Shown piece after piece: positions 48,435 through 55,846 of a stretch of DNA of 64,000 bases. The stretch spans positions 1 through 64,000 of the forward strand of contig NZ_BMRM01000010.1 of NCBI RefSeq assembly GCF_014648635.1, given 5' to 3'. Under the pieces are notes generated by a model, which had not been told where the DNA came from, did no database searches, and was given only the letters and a program-made list of their open reading frames with translations. Positions within the stretch are counted from its first letter, which is position 1. Each line of letters opens with the position of its first letter. The DNA is from Streptomyces cinerochromogenes (GTDB lineage: Bacteria; Actinomycetota; Actinomycetes; Streptomycetales; Streptomycetaceae). A program made the position numbers and the translations under genes.

Positions 48435-48479
48435 CCTCCCCACCCACCCCTACCCTGAATTTGTGCCGCAAATAAACAA
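48435..48479. repeat. right direct repeat of the island (attR-like)
   Basis: The right copy contains CCCACCCCTACCCTGA followed by a T-rich join to GTGCCGCAAATAAACAA, whose GTG (48463) is the MFS start codon. Similarity to the left copy ends exactly after this block on the right side. Confidence 0.85.
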
Positions 48480-49671
48480 AACCCGTTCGCACAGCGCCGT
48501 GCCGGGTCGGAGCCTCGTCACCCTGCGGGCGGCGATCACCGCCTTCTTCACCCTCGACGGTTTCCTCTTCGCGGGGTGGGTCGTGCGCATCCCCGACATC
48601 AAGCACCAGACGCACGCCTCCGCCGGAGCCCTCGGGCTCGCGTTACTCGGGGTCTCCGCAGGGGCCGTACTCACCATGACGCTGACCGGCCGGCTGTGCC
48701 GGCGCTACGGCAGTCACCCGGTGACCGTGGTCTGCATGGTGGTACTCGCGCTCAGCGTCGCGCTGCCTCCGCTGACCCGCTCGGCTCCGGTACTGGGAGC
48801 CGTGCTGCTGTTGTTCGGCGCGGCCTACGGCGGCGTCAACGTCGCCTTCAACAGCGCCGCCGTCGACCTGGTCGCGGCGCTGCGCAAGCCGATCATGCCG
48901 AGTTTCCACGCGGCGTTCAGCCTGGGCGGCATGGTCGGCGCGGGACTCGGCGGGCTGGTCGCCGGCGTCCTCTCCCCGGCCCGCCATCTGCTGGCTCTGT
49001 CCGTGATCGGACTGCTCGTCACCGCCGTCGCCGGGCGGATCCTGCTGCGCCACGAACCGCCGGTGCCCCCGGAGCGGACACCCGCGCCGGGGGCGGAGCA
49101 GGGTGGCGGGGCGGCGGGAAGCCCGGGCGGGCGCGGACTGGTCGTCGTGCTCGGGCTCGTCGCGCTGTGCACGGCCTACGGCGAGGGCGCGATGGCCGAC
49201 TGGGGCGCGCTCCACCTCCAGCAGGACCTCGCGGCCTCCCCCGGCACAGCAGCCGCCGGCTACGCGTGCTTCGCGCTCGCCATGACCGTGGGCCGGCTGA
49301 CCGGGTCGGCGCTGCTGGGCCGCCTCGGCCGGGCCCGCACCGTGATCGCCGGCGGCACCGTCGCCGCGGCCGGCATGCTGCTCGGCTCGCTGGCGCCCTC
49401 CGTGGGGGCGGCACTGGCCGGCTTCGCGGTCACCGGGCTCGGACTCGCCAACCTCTTCCCGGTCGCCGTGGAGCGGGCGGGCGCGCTGGCCGGTCCGTCC
49501 GGTGTCGCCGTCGCCTCCACCCTCGGCTACGGCGGCATGCTCCTGGGGCCGCCCGCGATCGGGTTCATGGCCGACTGGTTCTCCCTGCCCGCCGCCCTCA
49601 CCAGCGTGGCCGCGCTGGCCGCCGTGGCCGCCGTGATCGGGGTGACGACGCGACGGGCGCTGGGCCGCTGA
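48463..49671 (+). CDS. MFS transporter adjoining the island
   Basis: A 12-helix membrane protein of 402 residues. It begins VPQINKTRSHSAVPGRSLVTLRAAITAFFTLDGFLFAGWVVRIPDIK, and the conserved loop 2-3 is TGRLCRRYGSHPV. The FFTLDGFLFAGWVVRIPDIK start and the GVNVAFNSAAVDL segment place it in the YbjJ-like MFS group, whose substrates are mostly unknown. Codon 61 is TTA (48643-48645), so production may depend on bldA. Its start codon lies in the right repeat of the island, and upstream DNA now comes from the island, so its expression may have changed on insertion. Confidence 0.85.
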   Translation: MPQINKTRSHSAVPGRSLVTLRAAITAFFTLDGFLFAGWVVRIPDIKHQTHASAGALGLALLGVSAGAVLTMTLTGRLCRRYGSHPVTVVCMVVLALSVALPPLTRSAPVLGAVLLLFGAAYGGVNVAFNSAAVDLVAALRKPIMPSFHAAFSLGGMVGAGLGGLVAGVLSPARHLLALSVIGLLVTAVAGRILLRHEPPVPPERTPAPGAEQGGGAAGSPGGRGLVVVLGLVALCTAYGEGAMADWGALHLQQDLAASPGTAAAGYACFALAMTVGRLTGSALLGRLGRARTVIAGGTVAAAGMLLGSLAPSVGAALAGFAVTGLGLANLFPVAVERAGALAGPSGVAVASTLGYGGMLLGPPAIGFMADWFSLPAALTSVAALAAVAAVIGVTTRRALGR

Positions 49672-49777
49672 GCCGTCGACTCTGCGCCCCCGACGCTCCG
49701 TTGACTGCGGCGAACGGCCGTGCGACGGTGAGGGCGCGCTGCTTTCGTGAAGCCCTGGGAACGGGAGGCGGACCGCT

Positions 49778-51139
49778 GTGACCTTCGGAGACGAGGACTC
49801 CCGCCAGGCGATGGAGCGAAGCCTGACGCCCGACCGGATCGAGTGGTTCGAGAAGGAGTTCGCCGCCCGGCCGGCCAACCGGCTGATGCAGAACGCGGTC
49901 ACCCAGACGCCCGTGGACGACGTGGCGCTGGACCGGCGGGTGCTCACCGGAATCGACCACTCGGTCTCCCACCACCTGGACGACTGGAAGGTCACCAACC
50001 AGCGCCAGAGCGGGCGTTGCTGGATGTTCGCCGGGCTCAACCTGCTGCGGGTCGGGGCGGCGCGGAAGCTGGGTGTGAAGGACTTCGAGTTCTCGCAGAA
50101 CTACCTGCTGTGGTGGGACAAGTTCGAGCGGGCCAACCACTTCCTCGAGGCGATCGTCGAGACCTCGGACCGGGACGTGGACGACCGCACGGTGGCGCAC
50201 CTGCTGGCGGATCCGATCGGTGACGGCGGGCAGTGGAACATGTTCGTGGCCCTGGTCGCCAAGCACGGCCTGGTCCCGAAGTCGGCCATGCCGGAGACCG
50301 ACAGCTCCTCCGCGACCCGGGCGATGAACCGCGCCCTGAAGACCCTGCTCCGCCAGGGCGCCCGCGACCTGCGCCGGCTGGCCCCCGAGGGGGCCGAGGC
50401 GCAGCGGGGGCACAAGCAGCAGGTGCTGGCCGCCGTCCACCGGGTGCTCGGCATCCACCTCGGCACCCCTCCACGGCGGTTCCTGTGGCAGTGGGAGGAC
50501 AAGAACCGGGAGTTCCACCGCGACGGGTGGCTCACCCCGGCGGAGTTCGCCGCCTCCTACGTCCAGCTCCCGCTGGAGGAGTACGTCTGCCTGGTGCACG
50601 ACCCCCGGGAGTCCAGCCCCATGGGCCGTACCTTCACGGTCGAGTACCTGGGCAACGTCGTGGACGCGCCGCCGGTGGTCTATCTCAACGCGCCGATGGA
50701 GCTGCTGAAGCGGCTGGCCATGGAGGCGATCGTCGGCGGCGAGCCGGTGTGGTTCGGCTGTGACGTGGCCAAGATGATGCGCGCGGACGCCGGCGTCTGG
50801 GACGCCGCGCTCTTCGACTACGCGGCCGTCTACGACGCCCCGTTCACCCTGGACAAGGCCGACCGGCTGCTCCACCACGACACGCAGATGACCCACGCGA
50901 TGCTGTTCACCGGCGTCGACGTGGTGGACGGGAGCCCGCGCCGCTGGCGGGTGGAGAACAGCTGGGGCGAGGACAAGGCCGACAAGGGCTTCTGGACGAT
51001 GAACGACTCGTGGTTCGGCGAGCACGTCTTCGAGATCGCGGTCCGGCGCTCCGCGCTGCCGCCGGAGCTGGCGAGCGCCCTCGACGGACCCCCGATCGTC
51101 CTCCCCGCCTGGGACCCGATGGGCGCCCTCGCGCACTGA
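49778..51139 (+). CDS. pepC: aminopeptidase C / bleomycin hydrolase-type cysteine peptidase
   Basis: A papain-fold peptidase of 453 residues. Catalytic Cys81 lies in NQRQSGRCWMFAGLN, His373 in MTHAMLFTGVD and Asn394 in RVENSWGEDKADKGFW, the full C1B triad. The family forms cytosolic hexameric rings that trim peptides from the N-terminus and inactivate bleomycin-type glycopeptides. Length matches the bacterial PepC group. The GTG at 49778 has GGGAGG about 10 nt upstream. It is monocistronic by spacing. Confidence 0.9.
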   Translation: MTFGDEDSRQAMERSLTPDRIEWFEKEFAARPANRLMQNAVTQTPVDDVALDRRVLTGIDHSVSHHLDDWKVTNQRQSGRCWMFAGLNLLRVGAARKLGVKDFEFSQNYLLWWDKFERANHFLEAIVETSDRDVDDRTVAHLLADPIGDGGQWNMFVALVAKHGLVPKSAMPETDSSSATRAMNRALKTLLRQGARDLRRLAPEGAEAQRGHKQQVLAAVHRVLGIHLGTPPRRFLWQWEDKNREFHRDGWLTPAEFAASYVQLPLEEYVCLVHDPRESSPMGRTFTVEYLGNVVDAPPVVYLNAPMELLKRLAMEAIVGGEPVWFGCDVAKMMRADAGVWDAALFDYAAVYDAPFTLDKADRLLHHDTQMTHAMLFTGVDVVDGSPRRWRVENSWGEDKADKGFWTMNDSWFGEHVFEIAVRRSALPPELASALDGPPIVLPAWDPMGALAH

Positions 51140-51383
51140 GGACGCCCGCCCGGCCGGGGCGTCCGACCGAGATCGTTATCCGAGCTCCACGAACAGCACA
51201 CGCCTTGCGTCTGCGAAGCCCCTAGGATTGCGGGAGATTCGCGGGGGCGCCGAAAGGTGCGCGAGTGGCCGAAAGTTGTGCCTCGCTGCACCCTGGGTGC
51301 GGGTCAGTCGAGATGCGGGCAGTGCAGGTGAGACCGGACCACCCATCGTGCTCCCTCGCAGCTTGACCTGTGAGAGGGAACCC

Positions 51384-52340
51384 TTGTCTTACCCCACCCC
51401 GCCGGGAGGCGGCAATCCCTACGGACAGCCGGCGCCGCCCGGTGGCTGGCAACCGCAGCAGCAGCACGTACACCAGCAAGTGCAACCGCAACCGCCGCAC
51501 ATGCAGCCGTACCCGCCCCAGCCGGGGCACTCGCCGTACGGTGCGTACCCACCGGCCGCACCCCCTGTTCCCGGAGCGGTGGTACCCCCCGTGCCCGGCC
51601 CGGGCGGAGGACGCACCGCCCGGAAGGTCTTCGGGACCGTCCTCGCCGTGTTCGGCGCGCTCGGCGTGCTGGGCGGCGGAGCGCTGGCACAACACGCGTA
51701 CGCCAACAGCCGGCAGCAGGTGCCCAACGACGCCTACGGTCCGGTGCTCTGGCAGAACGAGGGCGCCGCGTCGCTCTTCCCGGCGACCATCGGTGAGCCG
51801 CCCGACTACAGGTTCCAGGCGTCGGACCGGAAGGTCGCGCAGTGGAGCCGGATGGGCATCTCCGAGGACACCTCGTGCGACAAGGGTCTCAGCGGCAAGA
51901 CCAGGGAGACCGCGCAGAAGCTCGGCTGCAAGGCCGTACTGCGCGCCACTTACGTCGATCTCACCGGCGAGATGGTCGCCACGGTCGCGATCGTCGTGCT
52001 GCCCAAGGGAACCCCGGCACAGGAGCTGGGCGAGTACCTCGACGGCCAGTCGACCGCGGACGTGCCCGACGCCGCGGTGGTCCCGCTGCAGGTCCCGGGG
52101 ACCCTCGCGGCGAAGTGGCAGTCGGACCGGCGCAACGGAATGGGCGGTACCGGCCTGGGCGGCGACCTCCCCTACGCGATCGCCGTCACCACGGGCGCGG
52201 TCGACGGCCGCCGCACCTCCAACCTGCCGGGCGACTTCGGCGACTACGGCGGGAACGAGGAGGACCGGCAGCCCTGGATGGACGCGGCCAAGGCCCTCAG
52301 CGACACGTTCCACACCCACATCCAGAACCTGGAAAGGTGA
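51384..52340 (+). CDS. membrane protein with Pro/Gln-rich N-terminus, mycosin partner
   Basis: A protein of about 318 residues. The N-terminal 70 residues are rich in Pro, Gln, Gly and Tyr (WQPQQQHVHQQVQPQPPHMQ), followed by one membrane helix (VFGTVLAVFGALGVLGGGALA) and an extracytoplasmic domain with two Cys (TSCDKGL, LGCKAVL). A TTG start at 51384 with GAGAGGGA just upstream is the only credible initiation codon in frame. The stop overlaps the GTGA at the mycosin junction, so the two are coupled. Probably an accessory of the type VII-associated protease; function unknown. Confidence 0.65.
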   Translation: MSYPTPPGGGNPYGQPAPPGGWQPQQQHVHQQVQPQPPHMQPYPPQPGHSPYGAYPPAAPPVPGAVVPPVPGPGGGRTARKVFGTVLAVFGALGVLGGGALAQHAYANSRQQVPNDAYGPVLWQNEGAASLFPATIGEPPDYRFQASDRKVAQWSRMGISEDTSCDKGLSGKTRETAQKLGCKAVLRATYVDLTGEMVATVAIVVLPKGTPAQELGEYLDGQSTADVPDAAVVPLQVPGTLAAKWQSDRRNGMGGTGLGGDLPYAIAVTTGAVDGRRTSNLPGDFGDYGGNEEDRQPWMDAAKALSDTFHTHIQNLER

Positions 52341-52348
52341 GACCCGCG

Positions 52349-53533
52349 GTGAAGTACCGGACCCTACGCGCGACCTGCACCGCCGCCGCCCTCACCGGTC
52401 TGCTGTGCACCCTGGCCACCGCGCCCGCCCAGGCGGCCACACCGGTCGGCTGGGAGGGGAACGCCCTCAGCCTGTCCGCGGCGCAGCGGCAGAGCCAGGG
52501 CGAGGGAGTGACGGTCGCCGTTCTCGACAGCGGTGTGGTGGTCAGCCACCCGGCCCTGAAGGGCAGGGTGACCACCGGCCCCGACTACCGCCAGGACGGG
52601 CTGAAGCCCGGCGACCCGGACTGGGGAGGACACGGGACCGCCATGGCCTCGGACGTCCTCAAGGTGGCCCCGAAGGCCAGAATCCTCTCGATACGCGTCA
52701 CCTCCGACAAGGACGACAAGGAAGTCACCGAGAAGGAGCTGGAGGAGCGCCGCCAGGCGGGCAACAGCCCGGTCGCCGACGGCATCCGCTACGCCGTCGA
52801 CCACGGCGCCGACGTGATCTCCATGTCGTTCGGCAGCGGTGACGGGTTCGCCAGCTACGACAAGGAGGAGACCGAGGCCGTGGCCTCTGCCCTGCGCGCG
52901 GGCGTGACGCTGCTGGCCTCGGCCGGCAACTCGGGCGACGAGCTGAACGACAGCCAGTACCCCGCCGGCTACCCGGGCGTCATCGCGGTGGCCGCCACGC
53001 AACAGGGCGGCACGCGGGCCGGGTTCTCCACGGTGCACACGTACAACGACGTGGCCGCGCCCGGCGTCGGCATCGTCAGCGCGAAGAACACCGGCGGCTA
53101 CGAGCCGGTCAACGGCACGTCGCCGGCCTGTGCGCTGGCCGCCGGGGTCGTGGCCCTCATGTACGCGAAGAACCCGAAGCTGACGCCGGACCAGGCGAAC
53201 GACGTCCTGATCGCCACCACCCACCGTCCCGCCGGCGGCGGCAGTGCCCTGCTCGGCTACGGCCTGATCAACGCGGACGCCGCGGTGACGGCCGCCGCCT
53301 CACCGCCCAAGGACACGACGGGGGCGGTGACCTACCGGGGCAAGACGTACCTGGGAACTCCGGACGGCACCCCGAAGACCAGGAACGCGCCGATGGAACA
53401 GTCCCTGTGGCTGACCGGCCTGGTCTCCGCCGGCGTCGGAGTCGTCCTCCTGGCCGGCGGCGTGCTCCTCGCCCGCTCGGGCCGCCGCAGGACGCCGGTG
53501 CCGCCACCGGGCATGGCGCAGCCCCGCGGCTGA
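52349..53533 (+). CDS. mycP: type VII secretion-associated serine protease (mycosin)
   Basis: A subtilisin-like protease of about 394 residues. A signal peptide (TLRATCTAAALTGLLCTLATAPAQAA) precedes the S8 domain with Asp60 in AVLDSGVV, His95 in GGHGTAMAS and Ser259 in NGTSPACALAAG; Asn194 in SAGNSG completes the oxyanion hole. A single C-terminal helix (SLWLTGLVSAGVGVVLLAGGVLLA) anchors it outside the membrane, the mycosin layout. In T7SS loci mycosins cleave EspB-like substrates and stabilise the channel, but no ecc or esx gene is in the window. GTG 52349 or 52337 start; the latter overlaps the upstream stop. Confidence 0.88.
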   Translation: MKYRTLRATCTAAALTGLLCTLATAPAQAATPVGWEGNALSLSAAQRQSQGEGVTVAVLDSGVVVSHPALKGRVTTGPDYRQDGLKPGDPDWGGHGTAMASDVLKVAPKARILSIRVTSDKDDKEVTEKELEERRQAGNSPVADGIRYAVDHGADVISMSFGSGDGFASYDKEETEAVASALRAGVTLLASAGNSGDELNDSQYPAGYPGVIAVAATQQGGTRAGFSTVHTYNDVAAPGVGIVSAKNTGGYEPVNGTSPACALAAGVVALMYAKNPKLTPDQANDVLIATTHRPAGGGSALLGYGLINADAAVTAAASPPKDTTGAVTYRGKTYLGTPDGTPKTRNAPMEQSLWLTGLVSAGVGVVLLAGGVLLARSGRRRTPVPPPGMAQPRG

Positions 53534-53562
53534 GTGCCGGGACGCCGCCCTGGTGCGGGTGT

Positions 53563-53589
53563 TCCGGCCGGCCGGAGCGGCCGGCCGGA
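53563..53589. terminator. bidirectional hairpin between mycP and the AraC gene
   Basis: TCCGGCCGGC (53563-53572) pairs perfectly with GCCGGCCGGA (53580-53589) around CGGAGCG, between two convergent stop codons. Confidence 0.75.
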
Positions 53590-53608
53590 GCACTCCCGCG
53601 TCCGGAGG

Positions 53609-54475
53609 TCAGCCCTGTTCCCGCTCCACCGGGAGCCACAGCTCGGCCTCGGCCTCGGTCTTGTCCTGCGACAGGCGGGTGCGCAGGATCTCGGGGCCGG
53701 GGCGGCTGCGGTAGGGGTTGGCCGGGAACCACTCCGTGAACACGTCCCGCCACAGCTCCTGGATGGCCTGCGGGACCGGCCCGGACGTGGTGAAGACCGC
53801 CCAGGTGCCGGCCGGGACCGGCAGGACCGCGGTGCCTTCGGGGGCGGGCGCGGAGGTGATCACCGCCTGGTAGTAGTCGAGTTCGGTGCCCTCGGCACGG
53901 CTCGGGTCCAGGTCGTCGCAGACCGAGACGATGCCCTGGGGCTCCTGGTCCGCCAGCTTCTCCAGGCTCCCCAGGATCTCCCGGTCGATCCCGCTGACGA
54001 AGTCGATGATCGCCTGGTTCGGGCCCGTGTGCACCAGGGGTACCCGGGTCTTGAGGCCGACGACGGTGAAGTCCGGCTTGTCCACGACGCGATAGCGCAT
54101 GCTGCTGCTCCCTTCGATGGTGAGGCGGAAGGCCAGCCGGGCCTGGGAGACGAGCGCGGCACCGGTGCGCCGGGCCTCGCCCGGTCCGACCCCGTGCACG
54201 GCGCGGAACGCCCGGGCGAACGCCTCGCCCGAGCCGTAGCCGTAGCGCACCGCGATGTCCAGGAGCGGCTCACGCCCCGTGAGCACCTCGGCACCCGCGA
54301 CCGTGAGCCGACGGCGCCGTATGTACTCCGACAGCGGCATCCCCGCGAGCGCGGAGAACATACGGCGCAGGTGGTACTCCGAGGTGGCCGCGATACGGGC
54401 CAGTTCGGTGACGTCGATCTCCCGGTCGAGGCGGCCCTCGATGTGCTCCAGGGTCTGGTTGAGACGCTCCAGCAC
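53609..54475 (-). CDS. AraC-family regulator with GyrI-like effector domain
   Basis: A regulator of 288 residues. Two AraC helix-turn-helices occupy about residues 1-105 (DVTELARIAATSEYHLRRMFSALAGMPLSEYIRRRRLTVAGAEV ... YGYGSGEAFARAFRAVHGVGPGEAR). A GyrI-like/effector-binding domain (about 125-288, starting MRYRVVDKPDFTVVGLKTRVPL) can bind hydrophobic drug-like ligands. The Rob/SoxS-like arrangement suggests a response to toxic compounds. GTG 54475 has GGAAGGAG 7 nt upstream. Target genes are not obvious; the divergent mycothiol enzyme is a candidate. Confidence 0.86.
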   Translation of the reverse strand: MLERLNQTLEHIEGRLDREIDVTELARIAATSEYHLRRMFSALAGMPLSEYIRRRRLTVAGAEVLTGREPLLDIAVRYGYGSGEAFARAFRAVHGVGPGEARRTGAALVSQARLAFRLTIEGSSSMRYRVVDKPDFTVVGLKTRVPLVHTGPNQAIIDFVSGIDREILGSLEKLADQEPQGIVSVCDDLDPSRAEGTELDYYQAVITSAPAPEGTAVLPVPAGTWAVFTTSGPVPQAIQELWRDVFTEWFPANPYRSRPGPEILRTRLSQDKTEAEAELWLPVEREQG

Positions 54476-54611
54476 TCCCGGTCTCCTTCCTCTTTCGTGA
54501 TCACCACGCTAGGCAGCGGTCCCCCGGCCCGACCCGACATCCTGTGCCCGATCAGGTCGGGTCCGGTCGACCGCGCCGACTGGAGCGCACTCCATCCGGC
54601 ACACTCACCCC

Positions 54612-55352
54612 ATGGAGACTGCCGAGTTCCTTGAGATCCTGGACCGCGAGGGCCGGTTGCTGGCGGCCGCGGCCGGTGCGGCGGGGACGGACGCCAAGGT
54701 GCCGACGTGCCCGGAGTGGCAGGTGCGGGACCTGGTCCGGCACACCGGTTCGGTGCACCGGTGGGCCGCCGCCTTCGTCGCCGACGGGCTTGCCGCGCCC
54801 CGGCCCCTCGGCGACCCGCCGGAGCTGGACGGCGCCGAGCTGGTGGACTGGTACCGGGACAGCCACCGGCTGCTGGTGGACACGCTGGCCGCCGCACCCG
54901 CCGACGTCGACTGCTGGACCTTCCACCCCGCGCCCAGCCCGTCGCCGCTGGCGTTCTGGACCCGGCGGCAGGCGCACGAGACGACCGTGCACCGCTTCGA
55001 CGCCGAGGCGGCGCGCGGCGGTACGCCGTCCCCCATCGAGCGGGACTTCGCGGTGGACGGCATCGACGAACTGCTGCGCGGCTTCCACGCCCGCTCCCGG
55101 AGCCGGCTGCGCAGCGAGGAGCCGCGCGTGCTGCGGGTGCGCGCGGTGGACGCGGGGCCCGATGCGGTGTGGACGGTACGGCTCACGGCCGAGCCGCCGG
55201 TGACCGTGCGGGCGGAGGACGGACCGGCCGAGGCCGAACTGTCCGGTCCCGCCGATCTGTTGTACCTGGCGCTGTGGAACCGGACGGCGCCGCCACGGGT
55301 GACCGGGGACCCCGCCCTCGCGGAGCTGTGGCGGGAGCGCGCCGGGATCTGA
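54612..55352 (+). CDS. mycothiol-dependent (maleylpyruvate isomerase-like) enzyme
   Basis: A protein of 246 residues of the DinB-like/MDMPI group: METAEFLEILDREGRLLAAAAG ... VPTCPEWQVRDLVRHTGSVHRWAA (with the metal-binding His of HTGSVHRW) and a second His pair in RRQAHETTVHRFDAEAA. These proteins bind a divalent metal and mycothiol, the actinobacterial thiol, in isomerase or detoxification reactions. The individual substrate is unknown. ATG 54612 start. It converges on a MarR gene and is divergent from the AraC gene. Confidence 0.83.
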   Translation: METAEFLEILDREGRLLAAAAGAAGTDAKVPTCPEWQVRDLVRHTGSVHRWAAAFVADGLAAPRPLGDPPELDGAELVDWYRDSHRLLVDTLAAAPADVDCWTFHPAPSPSPLAFWTRRQAHETTVHRFDAEAARGGTPSPIERDFAVDGIDELLRGFHARSRSRLRSEEPRVLRVRAVDAGPDAVWTVRLTAEPPVTVRAEDGPAEAELSGPADLLYLALWNRTAPPRVTGDPALAELWRERAGI

Positions 55353-55359
55353 CGCCCGG

Positions 55360-55761
55360 TCAGCCGGTCTCGGACAGCATCCGGGCCAGCACCGCGCGCT
55401 GCACCGGCCGTACCTCGCCGTGCAGCGCGCGCCCCTTCGCGGTGAGCGCCACCCGCACGCCGCGCCGGTCCTCGGGGCACATCGCCCGCTCGACCAGACC
55501 GTCCTTCTCCAGCCGGCCGATGAGCCGGGACAGCGCGCTCTGGCTGAGATGGACGCGGTCGGAGATCTCCTGCACCCGGTAGGCGCAGCCGCCGTCCGCC
55601 GCCGCGCCCTCGGCCAGCAGGTCGAGGACCTCGAAGTCGCTCGCGCACAGGCCGTGCCCGTGCAGTTCCCGGTCGAGTTCGCACTGGGTGCGGGCGTGCA
55701 GGGCCAGGATGTCCCGCCACTGCTCCGCGAGTGCCTGTTCGGGCTGCTTCTTGGCCGCCAT
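55360..55761 (-). CDS. MarR-family regulator
   Basis: A regulator of 133 residues: LDRELHGHGLCASDFEVLDLLAEGAA then the winged helix VQEISDRVHLSQSALSRLIGRLEKDGLVERAMCPEDRRGVRVALTAKG. The wing residues D-R-R-G are the MarR signature. It probably represses the divergent DHA2 exporter through the half-palindrome at 55812-55826. ATG 55761 is chosen; an in-frame ATG at 55791 is possible but has no better ribosome binding site. Confidence 0.87.
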   Translation of the reverse strand: MAAKKQPEQALAEQWRDILALHARTQCELDRELHGHGLCASDFEVLDLLAEGAAADGGCAYRVQEISDRVHLSQSALSRLIGRLEKDGLVERAMCPEDRRGVRVALTAKGRALHGEVRPVQRAVLARMLSETG

Positions 55762-55811
55762 GACCGCACCGTAGCAGAGAAGCCGTTTCATTGCACCGTC
55801 ATTAAATGCGC

Positions 55812-55826
55812 TTGCATCTCATGCAT
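55812..55826. promoter_or_regulatory. candidate MarR operator
   Basis: TTGCATCTCATGCAT is a near-palindrome (TTGCAT-CTC-ATGCAT, ideal right arm ATGCAA) in the divergent MarR/MFS gap, followed by the related ATGCATGTGCATG. It matches the form of typical MarR-family operators and is positioned to control both genes. Confidence 0.5.
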
Positions 55827-55846
55827 GTGCATGTAGTCTCCTCGGC

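Larger units (their letters stand above)
41875..48479. mobile_element. 6.6-kb genomic island bounded by 45-bp direct repeats
   Basis: The repeats 41875-41919 and 48435-48479 (43 of 45 identical, 6,560 bp apart) enclose a graspetide-type RiPP cluster, four coupled tiny genes, an HTH/TPR regulator, a Rossmann-like protein, a stack of hairpins and a collagen-like gene. The right copy spans the GTG start codon of an MFS gene; the left copy leads into VPQINNLIQ and a stop, a beheaded copy of the same start. That is the geometry expected after site-specific insertion at the 5' end of the MFS gene, or after a duplication-mediated acquisition. No integrase, transposase or relaxase is present, so the element would be non-autonomous (CIME-like) or a relic. 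Confidence 0.6.

Noticed and set aside
41875..48479. A complete prophage or conjugative element
   Set aside because: No integrase, relaxase, FtsK-like translocase, replication or structural genes are present; only boundary repeats and cargo.
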